NCBI RefSeq assembly: GCF_008065375.1
Contig: NZ_VJYI01000024.1
Coordinates: 124,001 to 188,000, forward strand
Length of the DNA: 64,000 nucleotides
Reading direction: 5' to 3'
DNA from: Nonomuraea sp. SYSU D8015
GTDB taxonomy: Bacteria; Actinomycetota; Actinomycetes; Streptosporangiales; Streptosporangiaceae
This document shows positions 25,510-37,299 of this stretch, one piece after another. A model generated the notes under the pieces. It searched no databases and had not been told where the DNA came from. It worked only from the letters and a program-made list of their open reading frames with translations. Each line of letters starts with the position of its first letter. The stretch's first letter is position 1. Position numbers and translations under genes: made by a program.

Positions 25510-25612
25510 CGAAAGTTTCATACCGTTCGCCGCTTGATCCATGCCGTCGTCAAGCCCACAAAGGGACACTCACGGGGACTCCACCAGGCACAGTGCGACC
25601 GTGAAACTTTCA
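25510..25612 (+). promoter_or_regulatory. Two GAAA(G/C)TTTC palindromes upstream of the CE1-CBM2 gene
   Basis: CGAAAGTTTCA (25510-25520) and TGAAACTTTCA (25602-25612) share the core GAAASTTTC and lie 92 bases apart. The motif recalls the CGAAACTTTCG repeats described upstream of Streptomyces xylanase genes (from memory). The second copy is 38 bases before the ATG, in promoter or leader position. Confidence 0.6.
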
Positions 25613-25650
25613 TCACACACTCGCAATGTTTCAGGCATGAGAGGAGCCCC

Positions 25651-26925
25651 ATGAAGGTGAAAGCCAGAATCGCAGGCGCCGTGATGGCCGCGGTGACGCT
25701 GATCGTCGCGGGCCTGATCGCCGCCCCACCGGCCGCCTCGGCCCAGCTCACGGAGGTGACCAACTTCGGCACCAACCCGACGAACCTGCGCATGCACTTA
25801 TACGTCCCCGACGGCGTCCCCGCCCGCCCGGCACTGCTGGTGGCCGTCCACTACTGCACCGGATCCGGCCCCGCCTTCTACTCGGGCACCGAGTTCGCCT
25901 CGCTGGCCGACCAGCACAAGTTCATCGTGATCTACCCGTCGGCGACCAGGAGCGGCTCCTGCTTCGACGTCTCCTCGCCGCAGGCGCTGCGGCACGACGG
26001 CGGCAGCGACCCGGTCGGCATCGTCTCCATGGTCAGGTACGTCCAGCAGCGCTACAACACCGACCCCGGCCGCACGTACGTCACCGGCGCGTCCTCCGGC
26101 GGCATGATGACGAACGTGCTGCTGGGCGCCTACCCCGACGTGTTCAGGGCGGGAGTGTCGTTCATGGGCGTGCCGTTCGGCTGCTTCGCCACCACCGACG
26201 GGTCGAGCTGGAACAGCCAGTGCGCCAACGGCCAGCGCATCATGACCCCGCAGCAGTGGGGCGACCTGGTACGCGCCGCGTACCCCGGCTACAGCGGCCC
26301 CCGCCCGCGCATCCAGGTGTGGCACGGCACCGAGGACTCCACGCTGCGCTACCCGAACTTCCAGGAGCAGATCAAGCAGTGGACCGACGTCCACGGCCTG
26401 AGCCAGACCCCGAGCCTGTCCGACCAGCCCCGCCCCGGCTGGATGCGCACCAGGTACGGCGGCACCGGCACCACCGTCCCGGTCGAGGGCATCAGCCTCC
26501 CGGGCGTCGGGCACAACCTGCCGCAGGGCGGGATGGCCGCCGCCGCGATCGCGTTCCTCGGCCTGGACACCGGCGGTCCCGGCCCGTCGCAGACGCCGAC
26601 TCCCCCGCCGCCGGGGCCGTGCCGGGTCACGTACGCCATGAACACGTGGAACACCGGCTTCACGGCCACCGTCACGATCACCAACACGGGCACGGCGCAG
26701 CTCTCCTCCTGGGCGCTGGCCTTCGCGCTGCCCGCCGGCCAGACCGTCACCTCCGCGTGGAACGCGACGATCTCCCCCACCTCCGGCCAGGTCACGGCCA
26801 GGAACGTGAGCTACAACGGCACCCTCGCGCCGGGCGGCTCCGCCCAGTTCGGCTTCCAGGCCACCCACAACGGCAACACCTCCCGGCCGGGCGCCTTCAC
26901 CCTCAACGGCACCGCCTGCACCTGA
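25651..26925 (+). CDS. Secreted CE1/PHB-depolymerase-type esterase with CBM2 (acetyl xylan esterase-like)
   Basis: A 424-residue protein. The signal peptide covers residues 1-31 (ending PPAASA). An alpha/beta-hydrolase domain (about 35-310) has the nucleophile Ser in TGASSGGMM near 155, and the catalytic His is probably in LPGVGHNLP near 290. A Pro-rich linker leads to a CBM2 at about 325-424 with paired cysteines (first C in PCRVTY, last in GTACT) and cellulose-binding tryptophans. It probably deacetylates xylan or hydrolyses feruloyl esters on plant cell walls. GAGGAG precedes ATG 25651. Confidence 0.9.
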   Translation: MKVKARIAGAVMAAVTLIVAGLIAAPPAASAQLTEVTNFGTNPTNLRMHLYVPDGVPARPALLVAVHYCTGSGPAFYSGTEFASLADQHKFIVIYPSATRSGSCFDVSSPQALRHDGGSDPVGIVSMVRYVQQRYNTDPGRTYVTGASSGGMMTNVLLGAYPDVFRAGVSFMGVPFGCFATTDGSSWNSQCANGQRIMTPQQWGDLVRAAYPGYSGPRPRIQVWHGTEDSTLRYPNFQEQIKQWTDVHGLSQTPSLSDQPRPGWMRTRYGGTGTTVPVEGISLPGVGHNLPQGGMAAAAIAFLGLDTGGPGPSQTPTPPPPGPCRVTYAMNTWNTGFTATVTITNTGTAQLSSWALAFALPAGQTVTSAWNATISPTSGQVTARNVSYNGTLAPGGSAQFGFQATHNGNTSRPGAFTLNGTACT

Positions 26926-27167
26926 CGGCCGGTCCCCCGGGCGGTGCGCGGCCTCACATCCCTGGAAGGGAATCGCGGCCCGCCGCCCGGGGTTCGCACG
27001 TGACCAAACAGGCCGGCGTCTTCGGCGCTCCTGAGGGGAGTGCGGCTCCTGGGCCACCGCCCCGCCGGACGCCGTCCCACCGGCTGTGACGGATGAGGGG
27101 CGGCCGGACCTGATCCCGGTTGCGATTGGCTTGATCATTTGTTGGATATAAGCCGTCTCGGAAGAGG

Positions 27168-27181
27168 TGGGAGCGCTCCCG
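27168..27181 (+). promoter_or_regulatory. CebR/CelR-like operator upstream of the subtilase
   Basis: TGGGAGCGCTCCCG matches 13 of 14 bases of the TGGGAGCGCTCCCA site bound by the cellobiose repressors CebR (Streptomyces) and CelR (Thermobifida). Its core GGGAGCGCTCCC is an exact palindrome. It lies 34 bases before the TTG start and 15 bases after a TATAAG hexamer (27147-27152), so a bound repressor would block transcription. Confidence 0.7.
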
Positions 27182-27215
27182 CACGAGCGCCCTGATCGCA
27201 GCTGAAAGGCAGGCT

Positions 27216-31052
<3,837 letters not shown>

Positions 31053-31099
31053 AACGCAACCGGCGACGGCGGCCGGGGCTCCCGGCCGCCGTCGCCGGA

Positions 31100-31180
31100 C
31101 TCCTCACCACCAGACACCTCATCGCGCTCCTCACCGCCAGAGACCTTGTCGGGCTCCTCACCACCGGACGCCCATGACAC
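31100..31180. repeat. 27-base tandem repeat, three degenerate copies
   Basis: CTCCTCACC recurs at 31100, 31127 and 31154 with a strict 27-base period, followed each time by a related CAGA/GGAC segment. It lies just after the protease stop, in a 346-base intergenic stretch (31053-31398) that otherwise holds only the G-rich repeat and the upstream region of the next operon. Confidence 0.75.
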
Positions 31181-31220
31181 GGCACACCCACGAGAGCCGC
31201 CGACGACACGGCAGAGGCTT

Positions 31221-31275
31221 CCGGGACTCGGGACCGGGGACCCGGGGACCCGGGGAACCGGGGAACCGGGGACCT
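31221..31275 (+). repeat. 8-base G-rich tandem repeat, G-quadruplex candidate
   Basis: Seven runs of three or four G occur between 31223 and 31271, the last five with an 8-base period (GGGGACCC, GGGGACCC, GGGGAACC, GGGGAACC, GGGGACCT). Short loops make a quadruplex possible on the plus strand. It lies about 125 bases upstream of the small-peptide/glycosyltransferase pair. Confidence 0.7.
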
Positions 31276-31398
31276 CATCCACAGGACAATTCCGACACCT
31301 ACCCGCCATCCCCAGAACCGGATTCACCTCCACGCCGACCCCGCCCGACCGAGCATCCTCGTACCCGCCAACCACCCCCGTCGAGAGGAAGCACGAGA

Positions 31399-31499
31399 TG
31401 CCCGGAGGCCCGCCCACACTCGGGTTCAGCCTGATCATCTACGCCTTGGTCGGCCTGGTGACCCTGATCTCACTCAAGCTGAGGAGGCGACGCAGGTGA
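31399..31499 (+). CDS. 33-residue membrane peptide coupled to the glycosyltransferase
   Basis: A short gene, MPGGPPTLGFSLIIYALVGL then VTLISLKLRRRRR. One hydrophobic helix (about residues 9-27) ends in a poly-arginine stretch that would sit in the cytoplasm. GAGAGGAAG is seven bases before ATG 31399, and the TGA overlaps the GTG of the glycosyltransferase by GTGA. The strong ribosome site and coupling argue that it is real. It may stabilise or assemble the membrane synthase. Confidence 0.75.
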
Positions 31500-32545
31500 A
31501 GACCCTCACGGTCATCGTCCCCGCCCACAACGAGGAGCACGGCCTCCCGGCGACCCTGCGCTCCATAGCCGCCCAATCCGTCCCGCCCGAGGAGGTGATC
31601 GTCGTCGACGACGGCTCGATCGACCGCACCGGCGAGGTGGCGGCCGCCTTCGGCGCGACGGTCCTGCGCCCACCCCGCAACCTGGGCAGCAAGGCCAAGG
31701 CGCAAAACTACGCGCTCCCCCACTGCCACGCCGACCTGGTCCTGGCCGTGGACGCCGACACCGTGCTCGCCCCCGACTACATCGAACGCGTCAAGCCCGC
31801 CTTCGACGACCCGGACGTGGGCGTGGCCGCGGGCAACGTGCAGACCCGGTTCGCCCGCACCCCGTGGGAACGCGGCAGATCGACGGAATACCTGTTCGGC
31901 TTCCACTGGCACCGCCCGATCCAGCAACTCGCCGACAGTCCCATGGTGTGCTCGGGCTGCTGCTCGGTGTTCAGGCGCACCACGCTCGCCGCCTTCGGCG
32001 GCTTCCCCGAGCGCACCATCGTCGAGGACATGGACTTCACCTGGAGCCAGCAACTGGAGGGCCGCAGGGCGGTTTACGTGGCCGACGCCACGGCCTGGGC
32101 CGCCGACCCGGAAACCCTCACCTACTTGCGCAGACAGGTGTGGCGCTGGATGGCGGGCTTCATGCAGAACGTCCGCCTCCACCTCCCCAGGCTGCTCACC
32201 CGCAAGCCGATGCTGGCCACGTGGATCGTGGTGGCCCTCCTGGAGATCCTCCTGGCTCCGCTGTGGTGGGCCACCCCGCTGATCCTCACGCTGGCCCTGC
32301 ACGAGCCGGTGGCCACGACGATGGCCTGGTGGGCCGGCAGCGAGCTGCTCCTGACCGTCCCCGCCCTCCTCTACGCGGCCAGACGCCGCCGCCTTCCGCT
32401 GCACCAGGTCCTGTTCAATCTCCCCTTCGTCTACCTGAACAAGGCCGTCAACCTCTACTACGCCTGGAAGGCCATGGTGGTCGAGCTGATCATGGTCCCG
32501 CTGCGCCTGTCACACGGCCTCCTCGTGTACGAGAAGGGCCGCTGA
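31496..32545 (+). CDS. Membrane GT2 glycosyltransferase (processive synthase-like)
   Basis: A 349-residue family-2 glycosyltransferase starting at GTG 31496. The GT-A domain (residues 1-220) has VPAHNEE at 8-14, the metal-binding DAD at 86-88, an acidic VEDMDF near 178 and RRQVWRW near 210, a form of the QxxRW motif of processive synthases. Three to four C-terminal membrane helices (about 235-340) would form a polymer channel. The polymer is unknown. It is coupled to the upstream 33-residue membrane peptide. Confidence 0.88.
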   Translation: MKTLTVIVPAHNEEHGLPATLRSIAAQSVPPEEVIVVDDGSIDRTGEVAAAFGATVLRPPRNLGSKAKAQNYALPHCHADLVLAVDADTVLAPDYIERVKPAFDDPDVGVAAGNVQTRFARTPWERGRSTEYLFGFHWHRPIQQLADSPMVCSGCCSVFRRTTLAAFGGFPERTIVEDMDFTWSQQLEGRRAVYVADATAWAADPETLTYLRRQVWRWMAGFMQNVRLHLPRLLTRKPMLATWIVVALLEILLAPLWWATPLILTLALHEPVATTMAWWAGSELLLTVPALLYAARRRRLPLHQVLFNLPFVYLNKAVNLYYAWKAMVVELIMVPLRLSHGLLVYEKGR

Positions 32546-32978
32546 CCGTTCCGAGGGTGGCAGGGGGCCCGTTCGGCTACCGCCGATCATCACGGACTCG
32601 GACGCCCCCGGCATCGACGGCTCCCCCATCGTGCGCCGCGACCCGCCCTCTCCACACACCCGACGACCGAGTACGCGCCCCCAAACAGCGGATGAGGCCG
32701 GGACGATCAGGTCCTGCCTCGGTTAGGGGCAGCTCGGCGAGAGTCGACGCCAAGCGAGTGCTCGTGGCGGCGGAAACGGCATGTCGCGGTGGATCACACG
32801 CCCGGGGCGACCGGAACGGCCACGTCCCGGCGGATCACGCGGGTGGCGGCGGCGATCGAACGACTGGTGGTCGCACCACTCCTCCGGTGGCGGCCGACTG
32901 CCGCCTTCCGTACCAGCCGCGCGGTCTCGGCCCTGTAGCGGAGGGGGCAGGGCGAGGTGGTCATCACCACCTAACGCG
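32546..32978. other. Gene-poor intergenic stretch
   Basis: About 430 bases between the glycosyltransferase and the tRNA terminator. No reading frame on either strand has a ribosome site with coding-like third-position GC. Nothing else was recognised here. Confidence 0.5.
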
Positions 32979-33005
32979 AAAACCCCTCCGACCAGGAGGG
33001 GTTTT
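32979..33005 (-). terminator. Intrinsic terminator of tRNA-Ala
   Basis: AAAACCCCTCC and GGAGGGGTTTT form an 11-base stem around the loop GACCA. Read on the minus strand it lies 14 bases after the tRNA 3' end and supplies a short T-run. Confidence 0.88.
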
Positions 33006-33019
33006 GCGAAAAGAACGGG

Positions 33020-33092
33020 TGGAGCTATGGGGATTCGAACCCCAGACCTCCTCCATGCCATGGAGGCGCGCTACCAACTGCGCTATAGCCCC
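33020..33092 (-). tRNA. tRNA-Ala (GGC anticodon), second copy
   Basis: A 73-base cloverleaf identical in every base to the copy at 6248-6320, with anticodon GGC and no encoded CCA. It has its own terminator at 32979-33005. It lies at the edge of a block with regulatory fusion, monooxygenase and pseudogenes. Confidence 0.97.
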
Positions 33093-33158
33093 TGGTCACC
33101 GCTACGAGTCCACCCGTTGCGGCGCTCCGAGAGCATATAGCCACCCAGCCCGATTCGC

Positions 33159-34079
33159 CTAATCGCGCCGCCCGTCCCGGGCCCTGGCCACCAGGACGAC
33201 CAGCCCGTCGAGCTGGCGGCGCAGCCCGAACTCGAAGATCGAGTCCAGGTCCATGTCGAGTCCCGGCTGCGCCACCACCTTGGCGATCGTGGGGTAAGCG
33301 CCGGAGGCGAGCAGCTCGCCCAGCTCCGCCTCACGGGCCTGCATCCACTCGTCGTCGGTGATCCCCGTCTCCGTCCGGGCCTGCTGCTCTACCTCCAAGC
33401 TCACGGCCGTGCCGCGGACGAAGTTCATCAGCGACGTGGCGGCGTGCAGCATGGTGCCCGCGTCGAGGCCGAGCCCGTCCACGGCGCGCAGGAGGCGGTC
33501 GGTGTGGGCCATGCCGTTCGGGACGAACCGGGGCCTGGTCAGGGAGACGGCCTGGGCCAGCCAGGGGTGACGGCGGTGGATGCTCCACTGCTGGCGCAGC
33601 ACCAGCTCGAGCTGGGCCCGCCAGCCGCGCGGGATCCGGTCGGGCGGCGGGTCCTCGCCGTAGACGGCGTCGGCCATCAGGTGCACGAGCTCGTCCTTGC
33701 CGGCCACGTGCCGGTACAGCGACATGGCGGAGGAGTCCAGCTCGGTGGCGATGCGCCGCATGGAGACGGCGGCCAGGCCCTCCCCGTCGGCGATCCTGAC
33801 GGCGGCCCGGACGATGCGCTGCCTGGTGAGGTCCTGGCCGGGCGCGCGGGGCGGCCCTTCGCGCCCGGCCACCACGGTCCCGACGCCGCGTACGGCCCGC
33901 GTCAGCCCCTCCTCCCGGAGCCGGGCGAGCACCTTGCCGGCGGTCGCCATCGCGACGCCCCACTCCCGCATGATCTGCCGGGTGGAGGGCACCTTGTCAC
34001 CCGCCGCGAGCTCCCCGGACGCGATGCGCCGCCGAAGCTCCTCGGCGATCCGAAGGTAGGGAGCATCGCCTCGGTTCAC
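33159..34079 (-). CDS. GntR-TetR hybrid transcriptional regulator
   Basis: A 306-residue regulator with two DNA-binding modules. Residues 1-70 are a GntR winged helix (RIAEELRRRIASGELAAGDK, then VPSTRQIMREWGV). Residues 83-130 are a TetR helix-turn-helix (RIVRAAVRIADGEGLAAVSM, MSLYRHVAGKDELV), followed by a TetR_C_1-type ligand domain (about 140-300). It is divergent from a TetX-like monooxygenase, with paired CTAGTGCA sites between them, as in a drug-inducible pair. The ligand is unknown. Confidence 0.9.
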   Translation of the reverse strand: MNRGDAPYLRIAEELRRRIASGELAAGDKVPSTRQIMREWGVAMATAGKVLARLREEGLTRAVRGVGTVVAGREGPPRAPGQDLTRQRIVRAAVRIADGEGLAAVSMRRIATELDSSAMSLYRHVAGKDELVHLMADAVYGEDPPPDRIPRGWRAQLELVLRQQWSIHRRHPWLAQAVSLTRPRFVPNGMAHTDRLLRAVDGLGLDAGTMLHAATSLMNFVRGTAVSLEVEQQARTETGITDDEWMQAREAELGELLASGAYPTIAKVVAQPGLDMDLDSIFEFGLRRQLDGLVVLVARARDGRRD

Positions 34080-34097
34080 GCCGTCGCCTCCCCCGCA

Positions 34098-34157
34098 GGT
34101 GCCCTAGTGCACCAGCCGCCATCCAACCACATGAACGCCATCGGGCGCACTAGTGCA
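34098..34157. promoter_or_regulatory. Paired operators and promoter between the regulator and monooxygenase
   Basis: O1 (about 34099-34113) contains GGTGC...GCACC around CCTAGT. O2 (34147-34156) is the perfect palindrome GCACTAGTGC. Both share CTAGTGCA, 46 bases apart. A sigma-70-like promoter follows for the monooxygenase: TTGCCT (34171-34176), 18 bases, TAGGGT (34195-34200). Confidence 0.65.
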
Positions 34158-34241
34158 GCATGTCGCCTTATTGCCTGATGAATCGTCATCATCCTAGGGT
34201 CGGCGTACGGCGTAAAGTCCGCACTACCCCAAGGAGCCGCC

Positions 34242-35468
34242 ATGCGCGACCTCGACGTCCTGATCTCGGGCGGCGGCATCGCCGGCCCCGCGCTCGCCCA
34301 CTGGCTGACCCGCCACGGCTGCCGCGCCACGATCGTCGAACGGGCCCCGGCCCTCCGCCCCGGCGGCCAGGCCGTCGACTTCCGCGGCAGCGCTCAGCTG
34401 GAGGTCCTGGACCGCATGGGCGTCCGACCGGCCGTCGAGGACGCCCAGACCCACATGGGCGACATCACGATCGTCGACGCCGGAGGCAGGCGCCTGTCGA
34501 GCATCCCGTCGGCGTTGTTCAGCGGCGAGATCGAGATCCTCCGCGGCGCCCTGAGCCGCATCCTGCACGACGCGTCGTCCTCCGAGTACGTCTTCGACGA
34601 CTCCATCACCTCGCTGACCGAGACCGCCGACGGCGTGCGCGTGACCTTCGACCGGTCCCCGCCCCGCACGTTCGACCTGGTCGTGGGCGCGGACGGCCTG
34701 CGCTCGAAAGTACGCGAGCTGGCCTTCCCGGCGACGGAGCTTCACCACCTGGGCCTGTACGGCGCGATCTTCTCGGTCCCCGGCACGTACGGCCTGGACC
34801 ACGCGGGCCTGATGTACAGCGTCCCCGGCAGATGCGCCACGATCATGCGCACGGGCGGCGAGACGAGGGCGGCGCTGGACTTCGCCTCGCCCCCGCTGGC
34901 CTACGACCACCGCGACCGGCGACGGCAGCGCGAGCTGATCGCCTCCGCCTTCGAGGGTCTGGGCTGGGAGATCCCGTCCTTGCTGAGCTCGATGCGGACG
35001 GCGGAGGACTTCTATTTCGCCCCCGCCGCCCAGGTCGTGCTGCCGCGTTACTCCCGCGGCCGGGTGGCCCTGCTGGGCGACGCGGGCTACGCCCCCGGCC
35101 CGGGCGGGATGGGCACGGGCCTGGCTCTGATCGGCGCCTACGTGCTGGCCGGCGAGCTGGCGAGGGCGGCCGACCACCACACCGCCTTCGCCCGCTACGA
35201 GCAAACCCTCCGCCCCCACGTCGAGGCGTGCCAGAAGCAGGCGCGGGGAGCCGGCAAGTATCTGGTCCCCCAAAAGAGGACCCAGATCTGGCGACGCAAC
35301 CAGACGATGCGCCTTCTGTCCCGTTTGCCGGGTAAGAGCCTGATCAACAGGCTCACCGCGCCGAAACCGATCGCGCTCGAGGACTACGCCGCGCCCTCAG
35401 ATCATCGGGGATCGGCTCCGGCCCCTCGACGATCCGGCACCGCTGCACGCCCAGGTGCTCCACGCTGA
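34242..35468 (+). CDS. TetX-like FAD-dependent monooxygenase
   Basis: A 408-residue group A flavin monooxygenase. GGGIAGPALAHWL is at residues 10-22, GADGLRSKVREL near 149-160 and GDAGYAPGPGGMGTGLA near 282-298; the latter is the GD motif form seen in TetX and related antibiotic-modifying hydroxylases. AAGGAG precedes ATG 34242. The family core should end near IALEDY (about 383); a further 24 residues read through into the antisense of a pseudogene, so the native stop may have been lost. It probably oxidises a xenobiotic or a natural product. Confidence 0.88.
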   Translation: MRDLDVLISGGGIAGPALAHWLTRHGCRATIVERAPALRPGGQAVDFRGSAQLEVLDRMGVRPAVEDAQTHMGDITIVDAGGRRLSSIPSALFSGEIEILRGALSRILHDASSSEYVFDDSITSLTETADGVRVTFDRSPPRTFDLVVGADGLRSKVRELAFPATELHHLGLYGAIFSVPGTYGLDHAGLMYSVPGRCATIMRTGGETRAALDFASPPLAYDHRDRRRQRELIASAFEGLGWEIPSLLSSMRTAEDFYFAPAAQVVLPRYSRGRVALLGDAGYAPGPGGMGTGLALIGAYVLAGELARAADHHTAFARYEQTLRPHVEACQKQARGAGKYLVPQKRTQIWRRNQTMRLLSRLPGKSLINRLTAPKPIALEDYAAPSDHRGSAPAPRRSGTAARPGAPR

Positions 35469-35631
35469 TCGTCACCGTGTCCCCGGGCGCGAGCGGCGCG
35501 TGCGCCTCGAACCCCAGCCACCCCCACAGCTCGGCCAGGCATCCGCCGCCGCACGTCCCGGACCCCAGCACGTCGCCAGGCCGGACATCGGTCCCACGGG
35601 AGTCCTCGGCGTCGTACGTGACGAATCGCAT
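35353..35631 (-). pseudogene. Fumarylacetoacetate hydrolase-family gene with large internal deletion
   Basis: The frame starts MRFVTYDAEDS, a typical FAH-family N-terminus, then jumps at about residue 12 to the C-terminal block VRPGDVLGSGTCGGGCLAEL and PLAPGDTVTISVEHLG. Roughly 200 central residues, including the metal-binding catalytic part, are missing without loss of frame. GAGGT lies before ATG 35631, five bases from the stop of the MBL gene, so it was the second gene of an operon. The 3' end overlaps the convergent monooxygenase by about 116 bases. Confidence 0.7.
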
Positions 35632-35635
35632 GACC

Positions 35636-36580
35636 TCACACCACCGTCGGGAAGGGGCCGCGGTTCCAGGCCACGGCATCGGTGAAGGCGGCCACGAGAT
35701 CCACCTCGCCTCCTTCGGCGTCGGCGTAGGCCCGGTACAGGTTGAGCACCAGGCGCTCGGCGTCCGGCCAGTCCTTGAACTCGCTCAGGTCCGCGCGCCG
35801 GGCCGCGTCCAGCGGGCTGAGCCCGCGCTCGCGCCCGGAACGCGCGGTCTCCAGCACGAAGCGGTAGTAGCGCTCGTGCTCAGCCAGGATGCGCGGCAGC
35901 TCGCCCGCGCGGGCCAGCGGCCCGTGCCCCGGCACGACGTAGCCGGCTCCGAAGCCGACCAGCCAGTCCAGCGAGCGCAGCGCCCCCTCGACCGAGCCCA
36001 TCAGCACCAGCGGCGTCAAACCGTGGAACAGCAGGTCGCCGGTGAACAGCACCCGCTCGTCCGGCAACCAGGCGACCACGTCCCCGGCCGTGTGCGCGCG
36101 ATGTCCGGGATGGATCAGGTCGATCCGCCGCCCGCTGCTGTGGAGCGTCAGCTCGGAGCGGAACACCAGCGACGGCGGCCGCCGCGTCACCCCGCCCCAG
36201 TCGGGCACCGGCGACCAGAACGGCGGGCAGCCGTCGATGACGAAGTCGACCAGCACCTCCGCGCGCACGCTCTCGTGGCCGATGACCACGGCCTGCTCGG
36301 GCAGCAGGCAGTTGCCGTAGGTGTGGTCGCCGTGCTGGTGGGTGTTGACCGCGGCGCGCACCGGCGCGTCCCCTGTGGCCTCGGCGACAGCATCCAGGAA
36401 CCGGCGGGTGCGCTCCTGGGTGGCGCACGTGTCGATGATGACGGTGCCGTCGTCGCCGGTCACCGCGCCGGCGTTGTTGACCCACCAGGTGCCGTCCGGC
36501 TGCACCCAGGCGCGCACCCCCGGAACGATCTCGTGCAGCGCCGCCGCCTCCAGCCTGGCGTTCCTTCGCGATTGTGGCAT
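35636..36580 (-). CDS. MBL-fold metallo-hydrolase
   Basis: A 314-residue metallo-beta-lactamase-fold hydrolase. The zinc motif HQHGDH is near residue 81-86, with a further His in HPGHRAHTAGD (about 157) and FTGDLLFHG and VPGHGP later, so all ligands appear present. GGGGGA precedes ATG 36580. It lies between two pseudogenes, FAH-family downstream and LysR upstream, so it may be a survivor of a decayed catabolic operon. The substrate is unknown. Confidence 0.88.
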   Translation of the reverse strand: MPQSRRNARLEAAALHEIVPGVRAWVQPDGTWWVNNAGAVTGDDGTVIIDTCATQERTRRFLDAVAEATGDAPVRAAVNTHQHGDHTYGNCLLPEQAVVIGHESVRAEVLVDFVIDGCPPFWSPVPDWGGVTRRPPSLVFRSELTLHSSGRRIDLIHPGHRAHTAGDVVAWLPDERVLFTGDLLFHGLTPLVLMGSVEGALRSLDWLVGFGAGYVVPGHGPLARAGELPRILAEHERYYRFVLETARSGRERGLSPLDAARRADLSEFKDWPDAERLVLNLYRAYADAEGGEVDLVAAFTDAVAWNRGPFPTVV

Positions 36581-36659
36581 CGAGCATCCCCCTTGTCCGA
36601 TGCGTCAGACTTCATCACGGAACGCGGACGGGGATCATCAGCCAGAAAGGTTACGATCC

Positions 36660-37212
36660 GCGCCGCAGCCGGGCCGCGCGCCGGAACGCCGCCACGCCCG
36701 GCCGATCATCCGACTCGCGTGTCGCGATCGCCGCCTGGCACGCGGGCCCCAGAGGCACGTGCCGCACGCCGGCGTGCTCGCCGCCTCGGCGTGCGGCCCG
36801 AGCCTGCCGGTGACCGCCACCGCCGTGGGGCTCGCGGCGGGCGAGCTCACGGTGCCCACCCGCGGCACCGACCTGGCCCGGTCGGACACGAGACCGTCCA
36901 CGGTCCCGGCGTACTGGACGATGCCCCCACACTGATCGGCGCCCCGTCGTGCGGCGCGTCGTCACGGGCCACGTCGGCGAGCCCGTCCACCGCCGCCAGC
37001 ACCCTGCGCGCCTCGGCGACCACCCGCTCCCCCGCCGGCGTCAACGCGACCCGCCGGCTCGTACGCTCGAACAAACGTTTGCCGACCTCGCGTTCGAGCC
37101 GCTGGATGTGCCGCCCGAACGGTTGCGGCGCGATGAAATGCCGCTGCGCGGCGCGACCGAAATGCAGCTCTTCCGCGAGCGTGACCGCATAACGCAATGA
37201 CCGGATCTCCAT
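36660..37212 (-). pseudogene. LysR-family regulator, truncated and frameshifted
   Basis: ATG 37212 begins a normal LysR HTH, MEIRSLRYAVTLAEELHFGR, with LEREVGKRLFERTSRRVALT near residue 40-58. After about residue 90 the sequence turns to low-quality translation and stops at 36847. Fragments resembling a LysR C-terminus (GVRHVPLGPACQAAIATRES, DDRPGVAAFRRAARL) appear in another frame down to about 36660. Only about 180 codons remain of the usual 300. It presumably once controlled the MBL/FAH genes. Confidence 0.75.
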
Positions 37213-37299
37213 CGGCGAACCTCTCCGACCCCGGATGTCTGTCGCCGATCTATTCGAACGAGATCGCCCGCCGTACGGCCCCCGAGCCGTACGGAATCG

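Noticed and set aside
32723..33140. Open frames over the second tRNA (one starting MAWRRSGVRIPIAPPVLF)
   Set aside because: These are also tRNA-derived false frames, with no ribosome site or domain.
33020..37212. Genomic island integrated at the second tRNA-Ala
   Set aside because: There is no integrase and no repeated tRNA 3' end, and the accessory genes lie on the 5' side of the tRNA, opposite to the usual insertion side.
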